Of a stretch of 64,000 nucleotides of DNA, positions 18,301 through 26,346 are shown piece by piece. The translations under genes and the position numbers were made by a program. Numbering within the stretch: the stretch's first letter is position 1; each line of letters opens with the position of its first letter. Origin of the DNA: Metabacillus litoralis (GTDB lineage Bacteria > Bacillota > Bacilli > Bacillales > Bacillaceae); NCBI RefSeq assembly GCF_003667825.1, contig NZ_CP033043.1, positions 2,043,501-2,107,500 of the forward strand. Reading direction: 5' to 3'. The notes beneath the pieces were generated by a model. The model ran no database searches and had not been told where the DNA came from. It saw nothing but the letters and a program-made list of their open reading frames with translations.

Positions 18301-19896
18301 AATTTGTTCCCTAATTGCATCAATTGGCGGGTTTGTTACTTGAGCAAATAATTGCTTAAAGTAGTTAAATAAAGATTGTGGGCGATCTGACAATACCGCA
18401 AGTGGAGTGTCATTACCCATTGATCCTAGTGGGTCTTTACCTTCTGTAATAATAGGAAGTAAATATTTTTGAATATCTTCGTACGTATAACCAAAAGCTT
18501 GTTGACGCTCAGCAATATCTGTTACAACTTCTTCTTCTAAATCTGCCGCTTGGCCATCAAGCTTAATAAGCTGTTCATTTAACCATTCTTGATATGGCTC
18601 TTCTTGCGCCATCTCTTCTTTAATCTCTTCATCAGAGATGATACGCCCTTGTTCTAAGTCAATTAACAACATTTTCCCTGGGCTTAAGCGATCTTTGTAT
18701 AAAACATCTTTTTCATCGACTTCAATAACACCTACTTCAGATGAGAAGATGATGTAGTCGTCTTTTGTTACATAATAACGTGCTGGACGAAGACCATTAC
18801 GATCTAGAATCGCACCAATTTGTTTACCATTTGTAAACGAAATTGCGGTTGGACCATCCCATGGCTCCATTAAGCAACTATGATATTCATAGAACGCTCT
18901 TTTTTCAGGACTCATATGAGGATTCTCAGTCCAAGGTTCTGGAATCATCATCATTGCAGCATGTGCTGGCTTACGACCAGCTAAAACAAAGAATTCAAAT
19001 GCGTTATCTAAAATAGATGAGTCACTTCCGTCTGCATCTAAAATTGGTAGTACTTTATTTAAATCTTCGCCAAATGCTTCTGACACGAATTGTTGTTCTC
19101 TTGCTTTCATCCAATTCATGTTTCCACGAAGTGTGTTAATTTCTCCGTTATGGATTAAATAGCGATTTGGATGTGCTCTTTCCCAACTTGGGAATGTATT
19201 TGTACTAAAGCGTGAGTGAACTAGTGAGAAAGCAGATACGAAATCTTCATCCTGTAGATCAAGATAGAATGCATCAACCTGTTCAGGAGTTAATAATCCT
19301 TTGTAGACAATTGTGCTGCTTGAAAGACTAGTAAAATAGAAACGTAGTTCACGCTCTCTTGCCCAGTTTTCTGCTTGTTTACGGATCACATATAATTTAC
19401 GTTCAAACGTAATGTTATCTTGAATTGATTCATCTGCTCCAATAAACACCTGACGAACAACTGGGCAGCTTAATTTAGCTACTGGTCCAATTTCCTCTGC
19501 GTTTACTGGTACATCTCTCCAACCTAATAAAGTTTGACCTTCAGCTTCAATAAAGTTGTTTAGTTGTTCTTCAATCTGTAGACGTTCTGAATCGTCATTT
19601 GAGAAAAACATCATCCCGACACCGTAGCGTCCACTTTCAGGAAGGGTCATTTCCTGACAAGCCTTTTTAAAGTATGCATCAGGAATTTGTACCATTAATC
19701 CGGCACCATCTCCTGTTAATGGGTCACTGCCTTGTCCACCCCTGTGGTCTAATTGACAAAGCATACTAAGTCCTTTTTTTACAATATCATGTGTAGCATG
19801 GCCTTTAATATGAGCGTATAAACCGATACCGCATGCATCATGTTCAAATTCAGGACGGTAGAGACCTTGTGCTTTAGGTATTTGATTGTAAGTCAT
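15328..19896 (-). CDS. gltA: Glutamate synthase [NADPH] large subunit
   Basis: A 1522-residue alpha subunit that makes two glutamates from glutamine and 2-oxoglutarate. A short propeptide precedes the catalytic nucleophile C22 ([12 protein letters not shown]), followed by the type II glutaminase domain to about 400. Next come the central domain, the FMN-binding barrel (for example [16 protein letters not shown] and [15 protein letters not shown]), the Cys motif [19 protein letters not shown] for the [3Fe-4S] cluster, and a C-terminal GXGXG beta-helix. GGGGGGAG precedes the ATG. The promoter is shared and divergent with gltC. Likely activated by GltC and repressed by TnrA. Confidence 0.98.
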   Translation of the reverse strand: MTYNQIPKAQGLYRPEFEHDACGIGLYAHIKGHATHDIVKKGLSMLCQLDHRGGQGSDPLTGDGAGLMVQIPDAYFKKACQEMTLPESGRYGVGMMFFSNDDSERLQIEEQLNNFIEAEGQTLLGWRDVPVNAEEIGPVAKLSCPVVRQVFIGADESIQDNITFERKLYVIRKQAENWARERELRFYFTSLSSSTIVYKGLLTPEQVDAFYLDLQDEDFVSAFSLVHSRFSTNTFPSWERAHPNRYLIHNGEINTLRGNMNWMKAREQQFVSEAFGEDLNKVLPILDADGSDSSILDNAFEFFVLAGRKPAHAAMMMIPEPWTENPHMSPEKRAFYEYHSCLMEPWDGPTAISFTNGKQIGAILDRNGLRPARYYVTKDDYIIFSSEVGVIEVDEKDVLYKDRLSPGKMLLIDLEQGRIISDEEIKEEMAQEEPYQEWLNEQLIKLDGQAADLEEEVVTDIAERQQAFGYTYEDIQKYLLPIITEGKDPLGSMGNDTPLAVLSDRPQSLFNYFKQLFAQVTNPPIDAIREQIVTSTMTLLGTEGNILHPTKENARRIQIDSPVLSNGQLAQLRLNLHSSFKSKTLQALFTDNLDAAVNDLCAEADQAIADGVNIIIISDRAMNSDKVAIPALLAVGALHQHLVRQGTRTKASLVIESGEAREVHHFAALIGYGVDAINPYLAFATYKEAVLDGSLSYSYDEVVSKYIKGVTEGVVKVMSKMGISTVQSYRGAQIFEAVGISQGVVDRFFTGTATQLGGIDLETIAKEAVLRHKDAFSEKVDKVLDSGSDFQWRKNGEHHAFNPKTIHTLQWACRKNDYSLFKQYSEAANEERIGFLRNLFSFNSKKQSISVDEVESVDSIVKRFKTGAMSFGSLSKEAHETLAIAMNRLGGKSNSGEGGEDPNRFTADENGDLRRSAVKQIASGRFGVKSHYLVNADELQIKMAQGAKPGEGGQLPGNKVYPWVADVRGSTPGVGLISPPPHHDIYSIEDLAQLIHDLKNSNRDARISVKLVAKAGVGTIAAGVAKGAADVIVISGYDGGTGASPKTSIKHTGLPWELGLAEAHQTLMLNGLRDRVVLETDGKLMTGRDVALAAILGAEEYGFATAPLVVMGCIMMRVCHLDTCPVGVATQNPELRDKFTGDPDHIVNYMRFVAQEVREIMAELGFRTMDEMVGSTDVLEVSERAKAHWKAKHLDLSTLLFQPEGTRTARMKQNHKIDQSLDMVEILPKVEKAIESGTPIDASFTIKNINRVAGTIVGSEISKRYGEEGLPEDTITLRFTGSAGQSFGAFVPNGVTMHLTGDANDYLGKGLSGGKIIVKPSADSSIVAADNVIIGNVPFYGATSGEAYINGHAGERFGVRNSGANVVVEGVGDHGCEYMTGGRVVILGEVGKNFGAGMSGGIAYVLTDNKDEFKAICNDEMIEFESLVDDQEINFLKEMVQNHYDYTGSPKAKFVLDHWSETVAKFVKVIPKDYKRMMNRIAEQMAAGLTNEEAIMSAFEANAKSEKKGSATKASRSKAVVQ

Positions 19897-19909
19897 GTAT
19901 ATCTCCCCC

Positions 19910-19926
19910 CGTTAGATAATCTTACA
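19910..19926. promoter_or_regulatory. TnrA box in the gltA leader
   Basis: CGTTAGATAATCTTACA fits TGTNA-N7-TNACA with one mismatch (C for the first T). Its centre lies about 25 bases downstream of the predicted gltA start point, the roadblock position expected for TnrA repression of gltAB. Confidence 0.65.
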
Positions 19927-19932
19927 CCCGAG

Positions 19933-19947
19933 AATTTTCAGATAATT
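19933..19947. promoter_or_regulatory. CodY-like box at the gltA transcription start
   Basis: AATTTTCAGATAATT matches 14 of 15 positions of the CodY motif. It covers the predicted gltA start point. This is a motif match only. Confidence 0.4.
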
Positions 19948-19949
19948 AC

Positions 19950-19978
19950 ATTATATCTTTCAAAATTAATGTTAACAA
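19950..19978 (-). promoter_or_regulatory. Sigma-A promoter of gltAB
   Basis: On the minus strand, TTGTTA, a 17-base spacer and a perfect TATAAT. The start point would fall near 19943, about 47 bases before the gltA ATG. Confidence 0.7.
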
Positions 19979-19988
19979 TATATAATTT

Positions 19989-20012
19989 AGATTAAATCAA
20001 TCTCATTTTGAT
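19989..20012. promoter_or_regulatory. Overlapping dyads in the gltA-gltC gap, likely GltC sites
   Basis: ATCAA-N7-TTGAT (19996-20012) and AGATT-N5-AATCT (19989-20003) are perfect inverted repeats. They are centred about 61 and 53 bases upstream of the predicted gltA start. LysR-type regulators bind such dyads, and B. subtilis GltC is known to use boxes in this region. Confidence 0.5.
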
Positions 20013-20034
20013 ATAAATAGTTTGGAGGCCTATA

Positions 20035-20937
20035 ATGGAATTACGACAATTACGTTATTTTATGGAAGTAGCCGAGCGTGAGCATGTATCTGAAGCTGCT
20101 CAATATTTACATGTTGCTCAATCAGCAATAAGTAGACAAATTGCTAATCTGGAAGCGGAACTAGGTGTTACCTTATTTGAAAGAGAAGGTCGAAATGTCA
20201 AGCTTACACCGATCGGAAAGGTGTTTCTTACTCATACAAAAACTGCAATGAAAGCAATTGATTATGCGAAAAAACAGATCGATGAGTACTTAGACCCTGA
20301 GAGAGGAACAATTAAGATTGGCTTTCCAACAAGTCTCGCAAGTCACTTGTTGCCAACCGTTATATCAGCATTTAAGGATAAGCATCCAAATGTTGCCTTT
20401 CATTTACGTCAAGGCTCTTATAAATTTTTAATTGATTCTGTTGTGAATCGTGAAATTGATTTGGCATTTTTAGGACCAGTCCCTCAAAATAATCCTGAAA
20501 TTGAAGGAACAATTTTATTTACAGAGAGCATTTCGGCTTTAATACCATCAACACACCACCTAGCATCCAAAAGCAGTATTCTGCTTAATGAGTTAAGAAA
20601 TGACTCATTCGTCCTTTTCCCTAGAGGCTTTGTTTTACAAGAAATTGTGGTGGAAGCATGTAAGCAAGCAGGATTTGTTCCAAACATATCTTCTGTAGGA
20701 GAAGATTTGGACGCTATCAAAGGTTTAGTTTCTGCCGGAATGGGTGTTACTTTGTTACCAGAAAGTACATTTCATGAGTCCATTCCCCGCTTTACAGTAA
20801 AAATACCAATTGAACTTCCTTTAGTTCGACGTTCAGTTGGAATTATCGTTTCGAAAAAAAGAGATCTTGCCCCTTCGGAAAAAGTGTTCTATAAGTTTGT
20901 AAAAGACTTTTTCTCGATGCTAGAGCAATATCAATAA
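20035..20937 (+). CDS. gltC: GltC, LysR-type activator of gltAB
   Basis: A 300-residue LysR regulator. The N-terminal winged HTH (VSEAAQYLHVAQSAISRQIA ... LGVTLFERE) binds DNA. Residues of about 90-295 form the two-lobed effector domain, which in B. subtilis senses 2-oxoglutarate and glutamate. It is divergently transcribed from gltA with 138 bases between the start codons, the conserved gltC-gltA layout. A GGAGG site lies six bases before the ATG. Confidence 0.95.
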   Translation: MELRQLRYFMEVAEREHVSEAAQYLHVAQSAISRQIANLEAELGVTLFEREGRNVKLTPIGKVFLTHTKTAMKAIDYAKKQIDEYLDPERGTIKIGFPTSLASHLLPTVISAFKDKHPNVAFHLRQGSYKFLIDSVVNREIDLAFLGPVPQNNPEIEGTILFTESISALIPSTHHLASKSSILLNELRNDSFVLFPRGFVLQEIVVEACKQAGFVPNISSVGEDLDAIKGLVSAGMGVTLLPESTFHESIPRFTVKIPIELPLVRRSVGIIVSKKRDLAPSEKVFYKFVKDFFSMLEQYQ

Positions 20938-20944
20938 ATCAACC

Positions 20945-20980
20945 TGAGTTGACTTTGGTTTTGCTAGGTCAACTCTTGCT
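20945..20980 (+). terminator. Weak terminator of gltC
   Basis: GAGTTGAC pairs perfectly with GTCAACTC over about 15 bases, starting eight bases after the gltC stop. The T-tail is poor. Confidence 0.5.
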
Positions 20981-21206
20981 TAATCATAACATTTATTAGT
21001 TTGTATGAAATTAGAAATTAATGGGATTTCCCATTCAGTTACCTTGTAAGCTTGTTCCTAGTTTCTTCTATTATATATACAAATTAAACGCTTTCATTTT
21101 TAGTATTCAGAAAAAAAGTTAGAGCTTGAAGGATTTTCTTCTTTGGAATGATATCTATGTTTTAGAGGAACATAAGAATACAAAATAAAGGAGGAGGATG
21201 TTGTTT

Positions 21207-21389
21207 ATGAAAAAAGAACAATACCTATCTAATGCACCAAAACAAGAGCAACTCACATTACAAACGGATGGTACGTTTCCTAATAAGAAAAATATTGATG
21301 GTGATTCAGTTATGGAGCATAAAAACCAAGAAGTAGCTAATTCATTAATTGCTGAAAAAGAAATTGGTCAACAGCAGGAAAATCTTTAA
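21207..21389 (+). CDS. Small hydrophilic protein, 60 aa, unrecognised
   Basis: The ATG at 21207 follows AAGGAGGAGG at good spacing; an earlier in-frame ATG at 21198 abuts the ribosome binding site and is rejected. The product is polar, with no cysteine and no membrane segment, rich in Lys, Glu, Gln and Asn. It is probably disordered. A hairpin terminator follows directly. The strong ribosome binding site and terminator indicate a real gene; no function is evident. Confidence 0.6.
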   Translation: MKKEQYLSNAPKQEQLTLQTDGTFPNKKNIDGDSVMEHKNQEVANSLIAEKEIGQQQENL

Positions 21390-21398
21390 ACCTTATGC

Positions 21399-21427
21399 AA
21401 AGAGGCTCACGAAGTGAACCTCTTTTC
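21399..21427 (+). terminator. Terminator after the 60-aa protein gene
   Basis: AGAGGCTCAC pairs with GTGAACCTCT (one mismatch) over three bases and is followed by TTTT. Confidence 0.7.
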
Positions 21428-21434
21428 TGTTCAT

Positions 21435-22238
21435 TTATCTCTCGTTGCTCATAAAAAAGTCAGGATAGTCTGTTATGATTCCATCCACTTTTGCATCTAG
21501 TAGGGGTTTAATTGTTTTTTTATCTCTAACTGTGTATGGCATAGTCCTCATATTATACGAGTGAATTTTTTTTACTAATCTTTTCGTAACAAGAGCTTTA
21601 TTTGGATTTATAAACTGGACTAATGAAGACCAATCTTTTAATTGTACATTTGACACTCCTTGCACTCGATATTTAACAAGTAAGCCGAGAGGAACCTGCG
21701 CTAACTTAGTATGAAACTTCTCTAGCCATTCAAAATCAAAAGATTGAACAATAACCTCTTCACTTTTAAACATATCCTTCTTATAAACATAAAGTTCTTC
21801 AGCTAATTTCATATGAAGATCATCATATAAATCAGGATTTTTCACTTCAATTAACAAACCTATTTTCCCTTTGAATGTTAGCAATACTTCTTCTAAACTT
21901 GGAACTTTTTCTCCAGAAAATTTCTTATGATACCAAGAACCAGCATCTAGTTTTCTTAATTCCTCGTATGTAAATTCTTTGACTTCACCAGTTCCATTCG
22001 TGGTCCTATCAACGGTAGGGTCATGAATAACAACCAATTTACCATCTTTTGTCATCTGTATATCAAGTTCAATATAATCTGCTTCAAGCTCTACTGCCCT
22101 ATTAAAAGCTACCATGGTGTTTTCAGGAGCATGCCCTGAAGCACCTCGATGTGCAACAACTTTGAAGTTACCTTTTATATCATGATGTTTTCTTTTGGAG
22201 AATAGAAAGCTCTCTTTAAATTTACGAACCATCTTCAC
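21435..22238 (-). CDS. Glycerophosphodiester phosphodiesterase (cytoplasmic type)
   Basis: A 267-residue GDPD TIM barrel hydrolysing glycerophosphodiesters to glycerol 3-phosphate and an alcohol. The catalytic set is visible: AHRGASGHAPENT (H30, R31, E39), YIELDIQMTKDGKLVVIHD, and the late IEVKNP acid. No signal peptide is present, so it resembles cytoplasmic YhdW rather than secreted GlpQ. The GTG at 22238 is nine bases after AAAGGAG; the ATG two codons later would be too far. Monocistronic. Confidence 0.85.
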   Translation of the reverse strand: MKMVRKFKESFLFSKRKHHDIKGNFKVVAHRGASGHAPENTMVAFNRAVELEADYIELDIQMTKDGKLVVIHDPTVDRTTNGTGEVKEFTYEELRKLDAGSWYHKKFSGEKVPSLEEVLLTFKGKIGLLIEVKNPDLYDDLHMKLAEELYVYKKDMFKSEEVIVQSFDFEWLEKFHTKLAQVPLGLLVKYRVQGVSNVQLKDWSSLVQFINPNKALVTKRLVKKIHSYNMRTMPYTVRDKKTIKPLLDAKVDGIITDYPDFFMSNER

Positions 22239-22356
22239 ATTTCCAAGCTCCTTTACTTGTTCATATTAGGACACCGCTCACATAAATTCAAATCTTTGAA
22301 AGAAAAGGTAAAATCAAGTAAAGTACAATTAAGAAGATTGTTAGGAGGTAAAATTT

Positions 22357-23115
22357 GTGAATGATGTTATTAACACATTAACAAGTCACCGTTCTTTTCG
22401 TCAATATGAAGATAAACAGGTTGAACAAGAACACCTAAATGCGATTCTTTCCTCAGCTCAAGCAGCTCCGAATTGGATTAACGGGCAGCAGGTGTCTGTT
22501 ATTGTTATAAGAAATAAAGAGAAAAAGCAAGAGCTTTCTGTTTTATGTGGAAATCAAAAACATATTGATCAGGCACCAGTCTTTTTAGTTTTTTGTGCGG
22601 ATTTTTACCGGGCGAAAATAGCAAGTGAAATGGAAAATGTTCCTTTTGAAGTAGTAAATGATGCTGATTCCTTATTAGTTGGTGCAACAGATGTTGGGAT
22701 AGCACTTAGTAATGCAATAGCAGCTTCTGAATCATTAGGATTAGGAACTGTTCCAATAGGTGGGATACGTCGAAGACCACTAGAAGTAATTGAATTATTA
22801 CAATTACCTGAATATGTTATTCCGATATCAGGATTATGTATTGGCTACCCTTCAGAGGATCCCGGTTTAAACCCTCGATTACCTAAAGACGCTTTTGTTC
22901 ATAGTGAGTCCTATAATGAGAATCAACAAAAATATATAGAAGAGTACAACAAGCAGTATAAACAGCACCAACTCAATAAAACAAATGGTCAAAGAGATAC
23001 TTCGTGGACTGAAAGAATATCGAACTTTTATAAAGGCTCACATTATAATAATAACTACCCTGACGTACCCAAAATGCTTAAGAAGCAGGGATTTACTTGT
23101 AAAGATTTATCATAA
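22357..23115 (+). CDS. NfrA-type FMN oxidoreductase (nitroreductase family)
   Basis: A 252-residue flavin reductase/nitroreductase of the NfrA1/NfrA2 (YcnD) group, using NAD(P)H to reduce FMN, quinones or nitro compounds. Family marks are HRSFRQYEDKQV, SSAQAAPNWINGQQVSVIVI for FMN binding, a TDVGIALSNAIAASESLGLG helix, and GLCIGYPSEDPGLNPRLP. The tail YNKQYKQHQ and the final basic segment match the long C-terminus of this group. The start is a GTG eight bases behind AGGAGG. It has its own terminator. Confidence 0.85.
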   Translation: MNDVINTLTSHRSFRQYEDKQVEQEHLNAILSSAQAAPNWINGQQVSVIVIRNKEKKQELSVLCGNQKHIDQAPVFLVFCADFYRAKIASEMENVPFEVVNDADSLLVGATDVGIALSNAIAASESLGLGTVPIGGIRRRPLEVIELLQLPEYVIPISGLCIGYPSEDPGLNPRLPKDAFVHSESYNENQQKYIEEYNKQYKQHQLNKTNGQRDTSWTERISNFYKGSHYNNNYPDVPKMLKKQGFTCKDLS

Positions 23116-23145
23116 AACTGACAATACTTTCCTTGTCAGTTTTTC
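23115..23145 (+). terminator. Terminator of the NfrA-like gene
   Basis: AAACTGACAA pairs with TTGTCAGTTT and runs into further T residues. It starts at the stop codon. Confidence 0.8.
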
Positions 23146-23291
23146 ATTTGTTAATCTAACATATATTTTAGTTAACATTTCTAAAAAATTATGATTAAAT
23201 GAATGAAAAATGGTTTTAATCGTATTTCATCCGGGTATAGAGAATTAGTATCTTTCTAAGCATCCTTTACTAACTGCGGAGGTGATACATT

Positions 23292-23426
23292 TTGACTGAT
23301 GCTATGAAAAATGACAGGAAAAATGAAGTTTTAGAATTAACACTCGAAGCGATGAAGTCCAATATTAGTAAAGAAGAGTTCAAACAATTTTTGAAACAAA
23401 AAGCAAAAGAAAAAAAACGCACTTAA
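23292..23426 (+). CDS. SinI-like anti-repressor micro-protein, 44 aa
   Basis: A TTG at 23292 follows GGAGGTGAT, a near-perfect ribosome binding site. The product carries LELTLEAMKSNISKEEFKQF, which lines up with the SinI helical hook of B. subtilis (WVELMVEAKEANISPEEIRK). SinI binds SinR and releases it from biofilm promoters; SlrA acts similarly. No sinR is adjacent, so this would be an orphan anti-repressor of the SinI/SlrA kind. A strong terminator follows. The family assignment rests on a short match. Confidence 0.65.
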   Translation: MTDAMKNDRKNEVLELTLEAMKSNISKEEFKQFLKQKAKEKKRT

Positions 23427-23442
23427 TCTTCGGTACATATGT

Positions 23443-23488
23443 AAAAGGGACAGATTTTTCATTTCTCCTTGAAAAATCTGTCCCTTTT
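23443..23488. terminator. Strong bidirectional terminator
   Basis: AAAAGGGACAGATTTTTCA (23443-23461) pairs with its full complement at 23470-23488, between the SinI-like gene and the convergent helD operon. Confidence 0.85.
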
Positions 23489-23498
23489 ATTTAAAACC

Positions 23499-23777
23499 TT
23501 ATTTTATCTTTTTAAACTCCTTGATAAATTGCTCAGGATTGGATCGCATTTGAAATGAATACATACCTCTTGTTGTATGTAAGTAAAGAAATCCTATTTC
23601 CTTTGAAATGATCCGATACGAAATATCTAATACATCCTTTATTAAGAAAGTTTCAAAAGAAGTGGTAATTTCACTAGTAGACAATGTGATATTATGTTGT
23701 TCTTCTCTATGAAATAAAATATTTTCTTCAATATTTCTTTTGACTGTAATATAGGGTAAGTTAGCTATTACTTCCAC
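23499..23777 (-). CDS. Small helD-linked protein, about 92 aa
   Basis: A predominantly beta-strand protein ending in one helix (NPEQFIKEFKKIK), with strands such as VEVIANLPYITVKRN and GFLYLHTTRGMYSFQMRS. It reads like a small PH-like or YqeB-type fold, though I cannot name the family. Two starts compete. A GTG at 23777 has AAAGGAGG six bases ahead. An ATG at 23798 overlaps the helD stop (TAATG) with a weaker AAGGA. I prefer the GTG. It is cotranscribed with helD. Confidence 0.65.
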   Translation of the reverse strand: MEVIANLPYITVKRNIEENILFHREEQHNITLSTSEITTSFETFLIKDVLDISYRIISKEIGFLYLHTTRGMYSFQMRSNPEQFIKEFKKIK

Positions 23778-23797
23778 ATTGTCCCTCCTTTTTGACA

Positions 23798-26140
23798 TTA
23801 TTCTTCCTTGCTATAAAGATGACTAGAGATTTTTTCAACAAATGGAGTCACTTGTCCTGCAGAATAGATAAATAATTCGTGCATCGCTCTTGTGCAGGCT
23901 GTATAGAATAAATTTCTTACATCTTCCTCATAATATTGCTCTTTAGAAGCATTGAACAAAATAACAGCATCAAATTCGATACCTTTTGCAAGATATGCTG
24001 GGATGACAATAATCCCTTTTTGGAACTCATTGCTTTTTTTATCAATTAGCTGTACATTCATATGCTGTTTAAGTTCTTGATAAGCTTCCTGTGACTCCTT
24101 TGCAGTCTTGCAAATGATCGCAATCGTTTGGTAGTTCTCCAATGTTCTGATTCTATTTACTATGCTAGAAACAACTTTTGAGAGCTCTGTTTTTTCAATA
24201 ATAATAGGTTTTGGTCCCTGTCGATTAAAAGGATCAATGTCATTTTTAGTATTAAGAATTTCACGAGTAAACTCAATAATTGGTTTGGTTGAGCGATAAC
24301 TTCGGTTTAACGTAATTTTTTCAATTGAATCTCCTTGAAATAAGCTCATTAATGCATCAATTCCAGATTTGGAATGGTGTGAATAAATTGCTTGGTTTAT
24401 ATCACCTAGCACTGTATATCTTGCGTTCGGGAAAAGCTGCTTTATAAATGCAAATTGAAACGCAGAATAATCTTGTGCCTCATCAATAAACACATATTTT
24501 ACACTCGTATTCACTTGAAATCCAGTTATTTTCTCCTTTATATACAAATAAGGAGTTGCATCTTCATAAGGCAGTCTGTTTTGATTAATCTCGGAAATTG
24601 TAAAAGAACAAACATCTTTCCACTCTTCTTCTAAGAGGCTTTCATTTTTTCCAATCATAAAATGAGAAGGCATATTATATAACTGTCGATATATTTCCTT
24701 TATATTTAGGAATAAGTGAGAATTGATTTCTTTTCGAACTGAACGTAAATGTCGCTTAACAACATATTTACGTAGCATTTTCTCCTCTCGCTCATAATCA
24801 TCAAACGTATCTTCAGTAAATTTTCTTTGTTTCGTTAATTTTTCATAAAAAATTTGGTATTCTTCTTTACTTAAAAACTGAATTTCTTCTTCAACCCATG
24901 ACTTTTCCCTCTCACCTTTTTCCATTTTCTTTAACTCGCTCAGTAGCCACTCTGAAAGAAGCTTCACTCTATTAGAAAGAGACAGTGTTGAGCTCAACGA
25001 ATAAAAATACGATGAAATGTCATCTGATCTAAAAATAATATCTCCTCTAAACGTAATATTATGAAACAATAACCCTTCATTACTCAAATAATCCAAATAT
25101 TGATCAATTACACTCATAAAATCATACGAAGATTTATAAGCAGCTGACATTTTTCTAACAGAATATAATGAATCATCTTTTTCCGTTAACATATATTCCA
25201 TTGAAGTGAATGGATCTTCCACCTCATACTGATCACGAAGTGAATGTTGTAAATATTGCTGAAATGTTGTTTGCTGCATATTTTCCTCACCAAGTTCAGG
25301 TAAAACATTACGTATATAGCTATTAAACATAAAGTTCGGAGAAAACAACAAAATTTCTTCTGCCTGTAAAGTCTCACGATGCTTGTATAGTAAATAGGCC
25401 ATGCGCTGAAGAGCCGCTGACGTCTTGCCACTTCCGGCAGTTCCTTGCACAAATAGTAGCTTCCCCTTTTCATTTCTAATTACTTTATTCTGTTCTTGTT
25501 GGATGGTAGCTACAATGCTTTTCATTTGGGTGTTTGATTGATCTCCAAGCACTTCCTGCAAAAGTTCATCGCCAATTGTAATTCCGGTATCAAACATACT
25601 TTTAATGCTTCCGTTTTTAATAATAAACTGCCTTTTTAATTTAAGCTCCCCACTAACAACCCCACCTGGGGCAGTAAATTCTGCAGAACCTATAGAATAG
25701 TCATAATATAAACTAGAAATTGGTGCACGCCAATCATAGATAAGAAACTCATCTGTACTCGGATCAAGGTAAGATGCAATTCCTAAGTAAATACTTTCAA
25801 CCTCCTGTTCCCCTTCTTCCACAAAATCAATTCTTGCAAAATACGGTGCTTCAATAAGTCGTTTTAAGTTTTTTTCGTCTTGGTCCAGATTTTTATGTCG
25901 ATGCTCTCGTTCAGCTAAAAATTCAGCTTGTTGTTTTATACTTGTAGCTGTTTCACCTGCTTCTACAGCATCATCAAAATTCACCGTTACATCTTCCCAG
26001 AAATTCTTTCTTATTTCGATAATATCTGTCTTCACCGTTGACGTTTGTTTTTGTAGACCCATTAAATCATGTTTCAATTTATGTAAAACATTATTTATTC
26101 TAATTTGTTCATCTTGAAGATTTTTTTCAAAAGTATCCAT
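23798..26140 (-). CDS. helD: HelD, RNA-polymerase-associated UvrD/Rep-like ATPase
   Basis: A 780-residue superfamily 1 helicase-like ATPase that in B. subtilis binds and recycles RNA polymerase. The N-terminal coiled coil (about 1-95) is the arm that enters the secondary channel of the polymerase. The Walker A motif GTAGSGKT lies at 233-240, Walker B is YVFIDEAQDY, and later motifs include GDINQAIY and the LNRSYRSTKPI segment. Length fits HelD (about 774). AGGCGGGAT precedes the ATG. It is the first gene of a two-gene operon with a short unknown protein. Confidence 0.9.
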   Translation of the reverse strand: MDTFEKNLQDEQIRINNVLHKLKHDLMGLQKQTSTVKTDIIEIRKNFWEDVTVNFDDAVEAGETATSIKQQAEFLAEREHRHKNLDQDEKNLKRLIEAPYFARIDFVEEGEQEVESIYLGIASYLDPSTDEFLIYDWRAPISSLYYDYSIGSAEFTAPGGVVSGELKLKRQFIIKNGSIKSMFDTGITIGDELLQEVLGDQSNTQMKSIVATIQQEQNKVIRNEKGKLLFVQGTAGSGKTSAALQRMAYLLYKHRETLQAEEILLFSPNFMFNSYIRNVLPELGEENMQQTTFQQYLQHSLRDQYEVEDPFTSMEYMLTEKDDSLYSVRKMSAAYKSSYDFMSVIDQYLDYLSNEGLLFHNITFRGDIIFRSDDISSYFYSLSSTLSLSNRVKLLSEWLLSELKKMEKGEREKSWVEEEIQFLSKEEYQIFYEKLTKQRKFTEDTFDDYEREEKMLRKYVVKRHLRSVRKEINSHLFLNIKEIYRQLYNMPSHFMIGKNESLLEEEWKDVCSFTISEINQNRLPYEDATPYLYIKEKITGFQVNTSVKYVFIDEAQDYSAFQFAFIKQLFPNARYTVLGDINQAIYSHHSKSGIDALMSLFQGDSIEKITLNRSYRSTKPIIEFTREILNTKNDIDPFNRQGPKPIIIEKTELSKVVSSIVNRIRTLENYQTIAIICKTAKESQEAYQELKQHMNVQLIDKKSNEFQKGIIVIPAYLAKGIEFDAVILFNASKEQYYEEDVRNLFYTACTRAMHELFIYSAGQVTPFVEKISSHLYSKEE

Positions 26141-26346
26141 TAAATCCCGCCTTTATAGACTATTCTATTGAAACTAACCGCTATTTTTGTTCTCCTATCT
26201 TTACATTCTAGACATTATCGTGAAAATCCTACATATTGGAAAGCTTATGTTACTTTTAATAAATTCATTAAAACTTTACAGAATATTTGCTGTCTGTTCA
26301 TTTTTCATTGCTAAGCTAATAGTAAGAAAAGAAGGAGGGATCCCTT

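Noticed and set aside
14338..19896. Many plus-strand open frames opposite gltB and gltA
   Set aside because: They are reverse-strand frames of highly expressed genes, without ribosome binding sites.
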